From Aphelidium insulamus (Eukaryota; Aphelidiomycota; Aphelidea; Aphelidiaceae), in NCBI GenBank assembly GCA_036784855.1, contig JAZDSV010000006.1:97001-161000 (forward strand): a DNA stretch of 64,000 nt, read 5' to 3'. Under the pieces are notes generated by a model. It was given only the letters and a program-made list of their open reading frames with translations. It did no database searches and was not told the DNA's origin. Both the position numbers and the translations under genes were made by a program. The first letter of the stretch is position 1. The number at the start of each line of letters is the position of its first letter. Positions 12,008 through 24,325 of this stretch are shown one piece after another.

Positions 12008-12795
12008 TTCAGGTTCGTGAGAGAATATGATTAACCGCGGATAGAAAAAATGGAAAAACGGAGTGACCGGTGATAAATCCACTGTCTTTTGGGCGTGGTG
12101 TCCAGTTGGAGACTCTGACTCACATGTGGTACGCTTCCATTAGTGTTGTGTTCATTTACCCGTGCAAGTCATTGATGATTTCACATATAATGCGGTCAGT
12201 CACAAGTTGTCCCAATTAATTATCTGTTCCCATCTCATACACACACATGTTTTGGCCTAACGCTACCAAAGGTACTTTGTTTCCTACTTCTGTTTCCTAG
12301 CACTATGTATCAAAGTAATAATGGTTGTGCCACTTTTTATATACGTATATAGCTGGTAATGTTCAGTCCATTTACTTTTCTGGAAGCTACATTAGGTGGT
12401 GGAAAGCACTAATTGCGCGATAGCTTCCAATTGCCCCTAACATTTAGATATACGATGCTCACATTCATTTTTTGGAGCTCTATGTATGACCGGTGTCTAT
12501 GCTCCCATTGCTTTCGCTTTAGAATTGTAACTTTGATACGGCGAGCGTAGCTGTACGCGCTGATGCATCGTCCAATACACATCAAATAAGTACTAAATGC
12601 CTCCATGCATTATGAATCGTACATATTATGGTTCACGGTATGTAGACGGACTAGCATTTATGCGTATAATGGATATTACACGGTTCTGCTGTAAATTGTG
12701 TACGTAACGATGTGTGATGATTAGATGATGTATAGTGTGGCCAGTCAGTGTTTGCCCGCACACTGAAAACACCCACAGCAACAATTGCGGGGGAA
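12008..12795. other. Intergenic region between a secreted-protein gene and GLDC
   Basis: Divergent upstream region. It is AT-rich, with no conserved open frame, tRNA-like cloverleaf or repeat family that I could recognise. Confidence 0.5.
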
Positions 12796-15700
12796 ATGCT
12801 TGCGCTCGCTTGGCGCCCGCTCCGTGCTACCGCTGGATGGCGCACGCGGCTCGCTTCACACCGCCGCAGACATGCTAGTAGTAGTACTAGTACTAGTGCG
12901 CCTGATGCACCAGCCACGAGCATATTTCCCCCGCTGGACACGTTCCCCCGGCGCCACAATGGACCCAGCGACGCCGAGGTCAGCGCCATGCTTAAAGTGT
13001 GCAAGGTTTCGTCGTTGGAGGAGGCGGTTTCGCGCGCCATTCCCAGCCAGATTCTGATGAAGAGCGGTCTGGCGCTGACGGAAGGCGTGGGCGAGAAGGA
13101 GCTGCTGTCGCGGCTGCGTGTGATTGCCCAAAAGAACAAGGTGTTCAAGTCCTACATTGGCATGGGCTACCACGACTGTGTGGTGCCAGCCGTCATACAG
13201 CGCAACATTCTGGAGAATCCGCAGTGGTACACTCAGGCACGTTGCTTATCGCGATATGTATACTGCATGTATACTGATTGTATCCAAATTGACCCGTGAC
13301 AGTACACGCCGTACCAGCCGGAAATTGCGCAGGGTCGCCTCGAGTCTCTGCTCAACTTCCAGACCATGGTGGCCGACTTGACGGGAATGTCAATTGCGAA
13401 TGCATCGCTGCTTGACGAGGGTACCGCCGCTGGTGAAGCGATGCTGATGTGCTTTGCCGCCTCGAAGCGACTGCGCAAAACATTCTTCGTGGACAAGGAC
13501 GTGCACCCGCAGACTATTGCGTGTGTAAAGACACGCGCCGAAGGCTTCGACATGAATGTCATTGTGGGAGACTTGGCTGCGTTTGACTTTGACGCCAACA
13601 AGGATTCGTTGTGCGGCGTTCTAATTCAGTATCCCACCACAGACGGCCGCATCCTGGACTATGAGCCGTATGTCAAGCGGGCGCACTCCATCAACGCGCA
13701 GGTATGTGTAAAATATGAGTATAACTGCATAGTAATGCTAATTTATCCCAGGTTGTTTGCGCCACAGACTTGTTGGCGCTGACGGTGCTGAAGCCGCCGG
13801 GAGAGTTTGGATGTGACATTGCGTTTGGAAACAGCCAGCGCTTTGGTGTCCCGCTCGGGTTCGGCGGACCTCATGCAGCATTTTTTGCGTGCAAGGACGA
13901 GCACAAGCGTCGCCTTCCCGGGCGTCTAGTCGGCGTGTCGAAAGATGTGTCGGGCAAGACGGCGTACCGACTGGCGCTACAGACTCGTGAGCAGCACATT
14001 CGCCGCGAGAAGGCCACAAGCAACATTTGCACGGCGCAGGCGCTTCTGGCCAACATGTCTGCCATGTACGCCATCTACCACGGGCCGGATGGACTGCGCC
14101 AGATCGCCACTCGCGTCCACAACCTGACTGTGATTCTGGCAAATGCGCTGACGGAAATTGGCCTCCACGTGAAGAATGACACCTTCTTTGACACGCTGGC
14201 AATCGATTTGAAGTACAGCGCGGACGAGTTCATCATCAAGGCCGAGTCGGCCGGTATCAATGTGCGCAAGTTGGATCTGCGTACGGTGTCGGTGTCCCTG
14301 GACGAAACCGTGACCAAGGATGATTTGTTTAATCTGTTGAAGCTGTTTGCCGCTCCGTCCACCGACCAAAGCTTCCACGTCTCGGAGATGAAAAAGCCTG
14401 CTCTGCCCGACGTTGACGCCATTGCCGCCGCGCTGAATATCTCATTTGACGCCCCGCACGGTATACCCGATAACTTTCGGCGCACTTCGGCGTTCATGAC
14501 GCATCCACGCTTCAATATGTTCCACTGCGAGACGGAAATGCTGCGCTATATCTCGCGTCTACAGGCCAAGGACTTGTCGCTGGCGCACGCAATGATCCCG
14601 CTGGGCTCGTGCACAATGAAGTTGAACGCCACCACAGAGATGATCCCGGTCACATGGCCGGAATTTGCCAATATTCACCCGTTTGCTCCTCCGTCTCAGG
14701 CGGAGGGGTACACCACCATGCTGCAAGAGCTCGAGTATTCGCTGGGTGAAATCACTGGATTTGATGTCAGTGTACAATGATTTCTGGATATTGTATTAAC
14801 ACGGATATAGGCCGTCTCACTGCAGCCAAACAGCGGCGCGCAGGGCGAGTATGCCGGCCTGCGTGTAATCCGTGCATATTTAGAGTCCATTGGTGACAAG
14901 CACCGTAAGTAATGTATCCATACTCTTGATATGACTTGTAACTGATGATTGCCAGGAAATGTCTGTTTGATACCCGTGTCGGCCCATGGAACTAATCCCG
15001 CGTCGGCGTACATGGCCGGCATGGAAGTCGTGGTTGTCAAGTGCAATGAGCGCGGCAACTTGGACATGGAGGACTTCAAGGCAAAGCTGGAGCAGAACAA
15101 GAACAACCTGGCGGCAATGATGATCACCTACCCGTCAACATATGGATTTTTTGATGAGGGCGTCGAGAAGGTGTGCCGCATGGTGCACGAATACGGCGGC
15201 CAGGTTTACTTGGACGGGGCAAATTTGAACGCTCAGGTCGGACTGTGTCGCCCGGGTGACTACGGCGCAGATGTCTGCCATCTGAATCTGCACAAGACCT
15301 TTTGCATTCCGCACGGTGGCGGCGGACCGGGAATGGGACCCATAGGAGTGTAGGTTGACATCACTTACTGCCACAGACTATCTAGTGTATCTTTTCTGTA
15401 GCAAGACACACTTAGCACCGTTCTTGCCCGGACACCCGGTGGTCAAGACTGGCGGTGATCTGGCTATCGGGCCGATTAGTGCTGCGCCATTCGGATCTGC
15501 GAGCATTCTCTCGATATCGTGGGCATATATCAAGATGATGGGCGGCGCCGGCCTGGTCAAGGCGACACAACTAGCGATCTTGAATGCAAACTACATGGCA
15601 CGGCGCTTGGAGCCGCACTACAAGATTCTCTTCACCAACAAGAATGTACGCTTATTGACTAACTCTGCCCTTAATACACTCCGACTGATACTGCGGCAAT

Positions 15701-16169
15701 GCAGGGATTCTGCGCACACGAGTTCATTCTGGACATTCGACCGTTCGGTGAGTTCGGAATCGAAGCTATTGACGTGGCCAAGCGCCTGCAAGACTACGGA
15801 TTCCACTCGCCGACCATGTCGTGGCCCGTCGGCAACACACTGATGATCGAGCCTACGGAATCCGAGTCCAAGGACGAACTGGACCGATTCTGCGATGCAA
15901 TGATCGCCATTCGCGAAGAAATCCGTGAAGTTCAGTCTGGCAAGCAGCCGCGCGACAACAATGTGCTGAACAACGCACCGCACCCCATCGAAGTGGTGCT
16001 GAGCGACTCGTGGGACCGGCCATATGCACGTGAAAAGGCCGCCTACCCCGTCAAGTGGCTGCGCACCGGCGCACGCGGCAAATTTTGGCCCAGTACCCAG
16101 CGTCTGGATGACACGTTCGGCGACAGGAACTTGATATGCTCCTGCCCGCCTCTGGAAGACTACAACTAG
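12796..16169 (+). CDS. GLDC: Glycine dehydrogenase (decarboxylating), P-protein, mitochondrial
   Basis: Exons are 12796-13236, 13303-13701, 13752-14765, 14811-14904, 14956-15349, 15402-15645 and 15705-16169, giving 1016 residues (human 1020). The start [20 protein letters not shown] is an arginine-rich mitochondrial presequence. Family words follow in order: [98 protein letters not shown], the PLP-lysine region [20 protein letters not shown] and [10 protein letters not shown]. The enzyme decarboxylates glycine and passes the aminomethyl group to H-protein. The first intron has a GC donor (GCACGT, 13237-13302). Confidence 0.98.
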
Positions 16170-16275
16170 CCGCCGTGCGCACACGCATCCATATGTGTGC
16201 TGACAGTGGGACAAATGTGATATGCGCCTGGATGCTTTTAATAAAGCGTGTGATCGCCCAGTGTTTGGACTGCAC

Positions 16276-18648
16276 ATGAATCATCATTCCGCGCTGCTGG
16301 CAGTCGGCTGCGTGCTGCTCCTGGCGGACGTCCTCTTCTTCTGGCTGCGTCGGGGTAACGACTACAATGACTGGGATGCGGTGGAGTATGTATCGTGCAC
16401 GGTACAGCTCGATACCGCCAGCAGTGGTGCGTACACAAGCATTTACGGTCTGGTCCCTGACTGACATGAGACACCGGATGCAGTTCCGCCGCCGCTCTCC
16501 GTGTCGCGTCTGGAGAAAAGCATTGCCCTAGAGAGGCTGCTGGAGCAGAATTGGCGCTTTGATATCTTGCGGGGAGCCGCCAGCCAGGCCAGCATTAGCA
16601 TTCCGCGGCCGACCGAGTTTGCATATGTCACGCTGCTGTCCTCAGACGAGTTTCTGCCGGGCACGCTGGCCGTCGTAGAGTCGCTTCGTCTATCCAGAAC
16701 ACCGTACGACATAATTGCCATGGTCATGCCGCACATATCTGTTCGGTCGCGAAGTGTTCTTGCGCATTTGGGCGCGGTTGTTGTACAAGTTGGTGGCATT
16801 GCAAACCCTTTCGCAGACCGTATGCGCTCCCCGAGACAACTATTCAACTTTAGCAAGCTTTACGCCTGGCTGTTTATTCAGTACAAGCTTGTCATTGCTC
16901 TGGGTGGGTCCTTCTCCGTGTTCAGAAGAATTTACTTATATCTTTTCTTGCAGACAGCGACGTTCTTGTTGTGCGCAGTATCGATCACTTGTTCCGCACA
17001 GAGCTGGGTAATCTTAGTAATACATCGTGCACTTCAAGTATCAGTATCTGATAAGCCACACTAGGAACGGATCCTCTGGCTGCCGTGGTCAATTACAACA
17101 GCCCATTTTCAAACTCTGTCAATATGACAGTATTCAACTCGGGCATGATGGTCATTAGGCCGTCGGAGGAAACCTTTCACGACATGAAACTGTATTTCAA
17201 GCGAATTGTATCGTACAATGGCGGCGATCAAGGCTTCCTGAATGGCTACTTTGCCAACTGGACCCGGCTCGATATCGGCTACAATGTAAACAAGCTGGTG
17301 TACAAGTATGATAATGCCATGTGGCCACGAGAAGCTGACAGCATTCATTGTCTTCATTTTTTACGAACGAAACCTTGGTACGACCCAACCGATCAGGTCG
17401 AAGTATCGCGCATAGCTGAACTCAGTGATTTCCCCGAGGACTACAGCGCTCTGACTGACCAGTGGAACCGCATTCTACTAGTTTATAAGTTGCGGCATCT
17501 TTCACGCATACGTTTGCCGCCTCCGATCATTCGATGTCGGAGCAGTTCCGATGTTGATGATTCCCAGCCAGAATTGTGTTTTGAAGTGTATTCCAACTTT
17601 TTGGCCGATATTTTCCGCGCTGATTCTCCGAACGGCGATGAACGGGTTTCCGAATCTGGACTTTACATTTCGCTAGTCACACAAATCAGCCGCGAGAGAA
17701 TATATCGACTTCACGAACTGGCCCGCGAGTGGCAAGGCCAACTGTCGGTGGCAGTTTGGACCACGCGAGAGGAACTCAGACACACTGTGAGAAGTATCTT
17801 ACTGTCAGTGCAGCCTTCCGATCGTATGCGAGTGCACCTCGTTGTGCAAGACGCGCCTCAGCCGTACCCCATAAACATGTTGCGCAATATTGCGCTGGAA
17901 CATGCGAGGACAGACATGGTTCTCGTTCTCGATGCCGACTTTGTACTACCGCGGGGCCTCTATCGCAACTTGACAACCATAACCCGTTATCAAAAGACGC
18001 TAAACTACACACGTGATGGACACGTCTTTGTGGTGCCGGCATTCGAGATTAATCGAGACGCGATATCACGTTATGCACCTCCCTGCAGTGCTTCGTGGGC
18101 TGTGGCGCCGACTACTGCGGACACGAGCCGATGCCTGCCGTTTCCAGCTCAACCTGCGGAGGCAAAGCAATATCTGTCTAGCGGCTTGATCAAACCATTT
18201 CATTACCCGTTCAAAGGACATGTGCCGACGAATTCTACGCAGTGGGCAGAGAGCGACATACCATACTACGTCCAATGGGAGGAATGGTTCGAGCCGTACC
18301 TGATCCTGCGTCGATCACAGCTGTGGCACAGGCCGTTTAATGAAGAATTCGTCGGTATGGTAGTTTTTAGAAAATCAATTTAGCACTAACACGGCAGATC
18401 GAGGACACAACAAGGTGATGTTCACCTTTGAATTATATGTGCGAGGGTTTCAATTCGTCGTGCTGGACGATGCGTTTTGTGTGCATCGTTATGAAAACGA
18501 CTCTAGTGCACTTTTGCCGCTGCCTCCCATGAAGGCCCATTCTGCATTGTACAACAAGAAAGTGGAACAGCTTCGGACACAATTCGGCTGCGCTGCCGAG
18601 GATGAAACCTGTCCAAGCAGCACAGCGCGCACGGACCGTTTCTTGTAG
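16276..18648 (+). CDS. LARGE-type bifunctional glycosyltransferase (GT8 + GT49)
   Basis: Exons are 16276-16426, 16484-16903, 16954-17007, 17065-18354 and 18398-18648; 721 residues. It is a type II membrane protein with a TM segment at about residues 6-23 (ALLAVGCVLLLADVLFFWL). The N-terminal GT8 domain has FAYVTLLSSDEFLPGTLAV, the DxD motif in LDSDVLVVRSIDHLF and VFNSGMMVIRPS. The C-terminal GT49 domain has RVHLVVQDAPQPYPINMLRN, the DxD in MVLVLDADFVLPRGLYRNL, YYVQWEEWFEPYLILRRS, FNEEFVDRGHNKVMF and VLDDAFCVHRY. Animal LARGE alternately adds xylose and glucuronate to matriglycan; the substrate here is unknown. It should act in the Golgi lumen. Only 106 bp separate its start from the GLDC stop. 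Confidence 0.9.
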
Positions 18649-18855
18649 TTTAGTTCTTATGTTATGCCCACATATACTAGAGTCATTTGCATTTCCCAAT
18701 AGCGTCAATATGCAGTTGAATATTTTTAACTGTTGACGATGGTCTTAATTTTTTCCGTAGCAAAAAATTTAGCGTCGTACGATCAAGGCGGAATGAAGAA
18801 AACAATCGTGCACGATAAGCGCACCGTTTGTTCACGAAGGAAATTGTTGGCGGCA

Positions 18856-21800
18856 ATGCTGTGGACAAGATCATCGCCGGCCATGTACAGCTTGGCGCGG
18901 TATCGATATTGCTCTGTGGGCAGCCATGCGCATCAATTATTCCCGCGACTGATGGCTACGAGTATCTCACCAGTGCCGATATCGCGGGTGCTGGTCCTCG
19001 GCAGTGGCGGCCTGTCAATCGGTCAGGTGAGTGCACTAGTGGGCAACACGCTATTGATATCAGGACACTGCATAACACTGCGGACGTTTAGGCCGGAGAG
19101 TTTGACTACTCGGGATCTCAGGCGATCAAGGTAACAGTGCTGCCGTCGTGTCAGATGGAGGACTCTCATGATATTTCAGGCTCTCAAGGAGCAGAATGTT
19201 GGCTCAATCCTGATCAACCCCAACATTGCCACGGTGCAGACTGGCAAAGAACTGGCTGACTCTGTGTATTTTCTGCCGGTTACGGCCGACGATGTCGAAC
19301 AGGTCATTCGCAAAGAGCGTCCAGATGGAATTATGCTAGCATTTGGTGGGCAGACTGCTCTCAACTGCGGCATCGAACTTCACAAGCGTCGAGTGCTTGA
19401 AAAATACGGGGTTCGAGTTCTTGGTACCCCAGTTGAAACCTTGGTAATGAGCTGAATTTTATCAACAACCACGCTGACCATCGATCTCGCAGATCGCCAG
19501 TGAAGATCGGGACTTGTTTGCCAAAGCACTGCAAGAAATCGATATTCCAATCGCCAAGTCCACCGCAGTCAACAGCGTAGATTCTGCACTTGACGCGGCC
19601 GCCGAAATCGGCTATCCCGTTATTATCAGATCGGCATTCGCGTTGGGAGGCCTTGGATCTGGTTTCGCCAACTCGGCGGCAGAACTGGAAAAGTTAGCAT
19701 CTGCCTCCTTGTCTCTCAGCCCGCAAATTCTGGTCGAACGGAGTATGAGAGGGTAACTGCTGCGTTGGTGTAGCCAACAGGTTTTTAAATTGTTTCGGCA
19801 GTTGGAAAGAAATTGAGTATGAAGTCGTCAGGGACGGAAATGACAATTGCATCACCGTGTGCAATATGGAGAACTTTGATCCCCTGGTATGTATAGTATA
19901 AGCCCGGTTGATTATTACTGAATAATACAGGGCGTCCATACTGGTGACTCGATAGTGGTGGCGCCGAGTCAGACTCTTAATGACAAAGAGTACCACATGC
20001 TGCGAACCGCGGCCATCAAAATCGTTCGTCATATGGGGGTTGTTGGCGAGTGCAATGTGCAGTATGCTCTCAACCCAGAGTCAATGGAATATGTCGTCAT
20101 TGAAATGAATGCCCGGCTTTCGCGATCCAGTGCTCTTGCGTCCAAGGCGACGGGTACGCCATTGTTGTCATTGCGATTGTATGCCGAATGAAATTGCTAG
20201 GCTACCCACTAGCATTCGTTGCAGCCAAAATTGCTTTAGGAGCAACATTGCCAGAAGTAATAATAACCTTGCTTTTATTTGTTCACCATTTTTTACATCA
20301 TGATGCAGATCACTAATTCGGTCACAAAAACGACTAGCGCCTGCTTTGAACCCAGTTTAGACTATGTGGTCACGAAAATTCCACGATGGGACCTGGCAAA
20401 GTTTAATAACGTGTCGAACAAGATTGGCAGCTCAATGAAGAGCGTTGGCGAAAGTATGGCCATCGGCAGAACGTTTGAAGAAAGCTTACAAAAGGTGAGT
20501 GTTTTCATTGATTTGACGACGATAATTAAGCTCATGCAGGCAATCAGACAAGTCGATCCCTCATACGACGGCTTCCAAGCCAAAGAATTTGAAGATCTTG
20601 ACGAGGCGTTGAGCAAACCGTCGGATCAGCGGTTGTTCGCTGTAGGAAAAGCCATGCTGGACCGAGACTACTCGGTAGATCAGCTGCACAATATTACCAA
20701 GATTGACAAGTGGTTTCTCTACAAACTAGAAAATATACGCACCATGCAAAACACACTACGATCGCACACTCTGCAAACTTTGCCCGATTCCACTCTGAAG
20801 GAAGCCAAGCAAATTGGATTCTCGGATTCACAGATTGCCAAGCTGATCGGTGCTGCCGGCGGCGAGCTGGCTGTAAGGGCAAAAAGAAAGGCCGCATCAA
20901 TTATTCCGTTCGTAAAGAGGATAGATACACTGGCGGGAGAAGTGCCAGCTGCAACAAATTACTTGTACACCACATACAACGCCACCTCTGACGACCTCAC
21001 ATTTAATGAACACGGTATCATGGTTCTGGGCAGTGGAGTGTATCGCATTGGCTCATCCGTCGAATTTGACTGGTGTGGCGTCAGCACAGTGCGCGCACTC
21101 CGCAAAATGCAGTACAAGACTATCATGCTCAACTACAATCCGGAGACAGTGAGCACGGACTACGACGAAGTGGATAGGCTGTACTTTGATGAGTTGTCGC
21201 TGGAGCGAGTGCTGGACGTGTACGAAAAGGAATCGAGCAGCGGTGTCATCATGAGTGTGGGTGGCCAGTTGCCGCAGAACATTGCACTGAAGCTCTCGGA
21301 AGCTGGAGCCACAGTGCTGGGCACTGATCCGCGCGATGTGGACCGCGCCGAGAATCGATGCACGTTTTCGCAAATTCTCGACTCTGTTGGGGTGGCCCAG
21401 CCAGAGTGGCAGCAGTTGACCGATGTGGATTCTGCGCGTCGATTTGCAGATAAAGTCGGGTATGGCCACCGGTGACCATTCGCAATTGCACGTCTCACCA
21501 ATACACAGCTACCCGTGTCTGGTGCGCCCATCTTACGTTCTTAGTGGCGCCGCAATGAATGTCGCCTACGGACCGCACGATCTGGATCGGTACCTGTCAA
21601 TGGCGTCTGCAGTGTCTCCCGAGTATCCAGTGGTCGTGACAAAGTTCATTCAGGGCGCAAAGGAAGTTGATATCGACGCCGTGGGTCGTGATGGCCGTGT
21701 CGTGGTGCACGCAATCTCGGAGCATATTGAAGAAGCTGGCGTGCACTCTGGCGACGCCTCACTCATACTGCCACCGGCCAATCTGTCTCGCGATGTGATG

Positions 21801-22820
21801 CACAGGTTGCGGCAAGTCACCGACAAGGTAGCCCGCGCTCTGAATGTCACCGGACCGTTCAACATGCAAGTCATTGTCGAGCCCAGCGGACAGCTGCGCG
21901 TTATCGGTATGTACCAGTAATTGCTTTTTCTAAATTCCTTCGGCGCTGTATACGCGATGATAACTGTATGGAATTATGCCACTAATGCTTCCCCGCAGAG
22001 TGTAACTTGAGGGCGTCGCGGTCCGTGCCATTTGTGTCCAAAGTGCTGGGAATCAACTTTATCGATGTGGCCTGCCGAGCCATAATGAAGCAACCGCACT
22101 CGGCATCGGAATCAACCGACCTGATGACCGACAAGCAATACGGCTTCAGCGCAGTCAAGGTGCCACAATTCTCATGGACACGACTCGCCGGCGCCGACCC
22201 AGTGGTCGGGGTGGAGATGGCCTCGACGGGCGAGGTAGCTTGTTTCGGCTACAACCCACACGAGGCGCTCTACACGGCCATGCGGTCCGTGAATGGCTTC
22301 CGCGTTCCCCTCCCCGGAGAGTCGGTTTTACTGTGTGGCAGCGAGGTATATATTCTCAAGTGTCGGATAATCGCCATTCTAACGTCATTTGTGTCAGGAC
22401 CAGGCAGAGCAGCTGGCCGCCATAGCTGCCACCCTGCAACAGTTGAATATTGCGGTCTTTATTCCAGAACACGCCTCGCCCTACCTGCGCATCGCGGGTG
22501 CCCAACAGTTGCAACCACTGTCTGGCAGTCTGAAATCGCTGCTAGCCCAGCTCAACGCCAACAACATACAGCTGGTTATGCACACTGGCCGGCCAGTGGA
22601 TGGATCTGTCACCACCAGCAGCATCAACTCGGATGCCGACTATCTGCTGAGGAGGGGCGCGGTGGACTGCGGCCGGCCACTGATCAACAACCTGCGCGTG
22701 GCCGAGATGTTTGTGGATGCAATGCGGAGGATGGAGGGCACAGCAGCTCCGGAACAGCGCGCCGCCCTCGCATGCCGCAGCTTTGACGAGTGGAGGGCAT
22801 GCGTGCCACTTGCCGGCTAA
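18856..22820 (+). CDS. CPA2: Carbamoyl-phosphate synthase large chain, mitochondrial (CPA2/CPS1 type)
   Basis: Twelve exons: 18856-19026, 19092-19130, 19180-19443, 19493-19752, 19802-19886, 19931-20153, 20201-20256, 20309-20494, 20540-21459, 21509-21906, 21999-22345 and 22398-22820. All phases fit, giving 1123 residues. The N-terminus [20 protein letters not shown] looks like a mitochondrial presequence; an in-frame ATG at 18793 is an alternative. Two ATP-grasp halves are complete: [45 protein letters not shown], then [38 protein letters not shown] and [13 protein letters not shown]. An MGS-like allosteric domain ends the protein. There is no glutaminase domain, so a separate small subunit (CPA1) or free ammonia must supply nitrogen. 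Words such as [11 protein letters not shown] match the arginine/urea-type enzyme better than CAD. Role: citrulline and arginine synthesis. Confidence 0.95.
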
Positions 22821-23000
22821 TGGTATCTACGCCAATAAATATACCGGGGGGTGCGCACACATACATACAGTGAGAGAGACAGAGAAAGCGACAGAGAGTG
22901 ACAGACAATACAGATGCAATACATTTCCCACTTGCACCACCACTGCGGCCATGCCGGTCTCGGCGCGGTTGCAGCGACCGCCAGCAGCATAGACCGCATC

Positions 23001-23780
23001 ATGTATGGCGGCGAAGATGCCGGACTGCTGGGTGCAGACGACACGGAGGAGGACCCGTGGAGTGTCTTGCACGAGGAGCCTGTCAGCGGCGCCAACGACG
23101 GTTACGGTCAGTCCCCCCTATTCTAATGACCACCGCGCACTGCATCATGCTGCATGCACATCGTAGACATCCAGCAGTGGGCACCGCAGCTGGGGCGAGT
23201 GGTGGCTGCGGCGGCAGCATCTGCGGACGAGACACACGACGACATTGGCGATGACAGTGAGTGTGCACTCTGCTGTACTCATCAGAGCTGACGCATTGCG
23301 AGCACAGCCGGCCGCCCACCGCTCACACTGGCTGATATCACGGCCGGACTGCACGCACGGCCGGCACACCCGCTCTCATCATCGCTGATCGATCCGTTCG
23401 CCGATCCAATGCACCAGCTGCACTTTTGCACAGACAGTACCGCGGCAGATCTCGCATCGGCCACGGCGCGCACCTGGGAGTGGAGGTGGCGTGATGTGAG
23501 TGTGTTGGGTGGTGGAGGCAATGATGGTGGCGAACATGGTGGTGGCCGTGGTGGTCGTGGCTCACGTACGGAGCAAGTCGTAGTGACACGGCTGCGCCAC
23601 CTGGTACATAGTGCGGCGGCTAATCCTGCATCGGCCGGCACCGATGGCAATACCGCAACAGGACGCAACACCAGACACTTTATGGACGTGGATAGTATCG
23701 ATGCCGACTATGTTCGCGCGCGCCTGGTACTTGGTGATTCCTTGCTACCTGGCGACGAGGCTGATGCCCCGGCGCATTAG
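23001..23780 (+). CDS. Unknown protein with Gly-rich insertion
   Basis: Exons are 23001-23106, 23167-23256 and 23308-23780; introns are 60 and 51 nt with consistent phase. The product has 222 residues from the ATG at 23001, or 251 from the in-frame ATG at 22914. The first part is acidic (GEDAGLLGADDTEEDPWSV). A central stretch RTWEWRWRDVSVL is followed by a Gly-rich run (GGGGNDGGEHGGGRGGRG) and then TEQVVVTRLRHLVHSAAAN. No TM or signal peptide. I do not recognise a family. The Gly-rich run looks like a loop grown inside a small domain. Confidence 0.6.
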
Positions 23781-24325
23781 ATGTCTGTCATATAATATCT
23801 GCATATGTAAGCAAATATGCACTGCGGCAATATTTGCCTATAAGACAGCGCGTATATGAGTTCATCAAGAGTTCTGCCAAGGGTTCAGGCTGGTTTTTTT
23901 TCCGTGCGTTGTTGTTCCAGGCACCATCCACACAGTGGAACATTTAGTGATATTGCTACATACATAACCCCATAAACCATCGGACTCTTTATATATCAAA
24001 TACATCGGACTCAGTGGGCCGCAGATGAATAGTAATTGCTTGCTTGAACGCATCAAAATTGATATTGATACAATAGATACAAGCTGAGTGCAAGCTGTTC
24101 AGAGTTGTGGTTACAGTAAAAGGGATCCTTGTACCTAGGCACACTAACACAGCGTGTATGTATGTAGGCATTAGTACTTGGTACAATATTATAATGTTAG
24201 TGCGTGGTGCAGCCGCCAATTCCCGTCATTTGCTGTTTCTGTGAGCTCTGCTGATTGCATACTGTGAAGGAGCCTTGCACACAGTTATAAAATCTGTTGT
24301 CCACTGTTTCATACGAGCAGCAGCA
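23781..24325. other. Intergenic region upstream of NME7
   Basis: AT-rich, 545 bp, between two plus-strand genes. No open frame with conserved words and no RNA structure recognised. Confidence 0.5.

Noticed and set aside
12748-12795. Upstream extension of the glycine dehydrogenase N-terminus
   Set aside because: The first codon is GTG. The ATG at 12796 begins a good presequence and gives a normal length.
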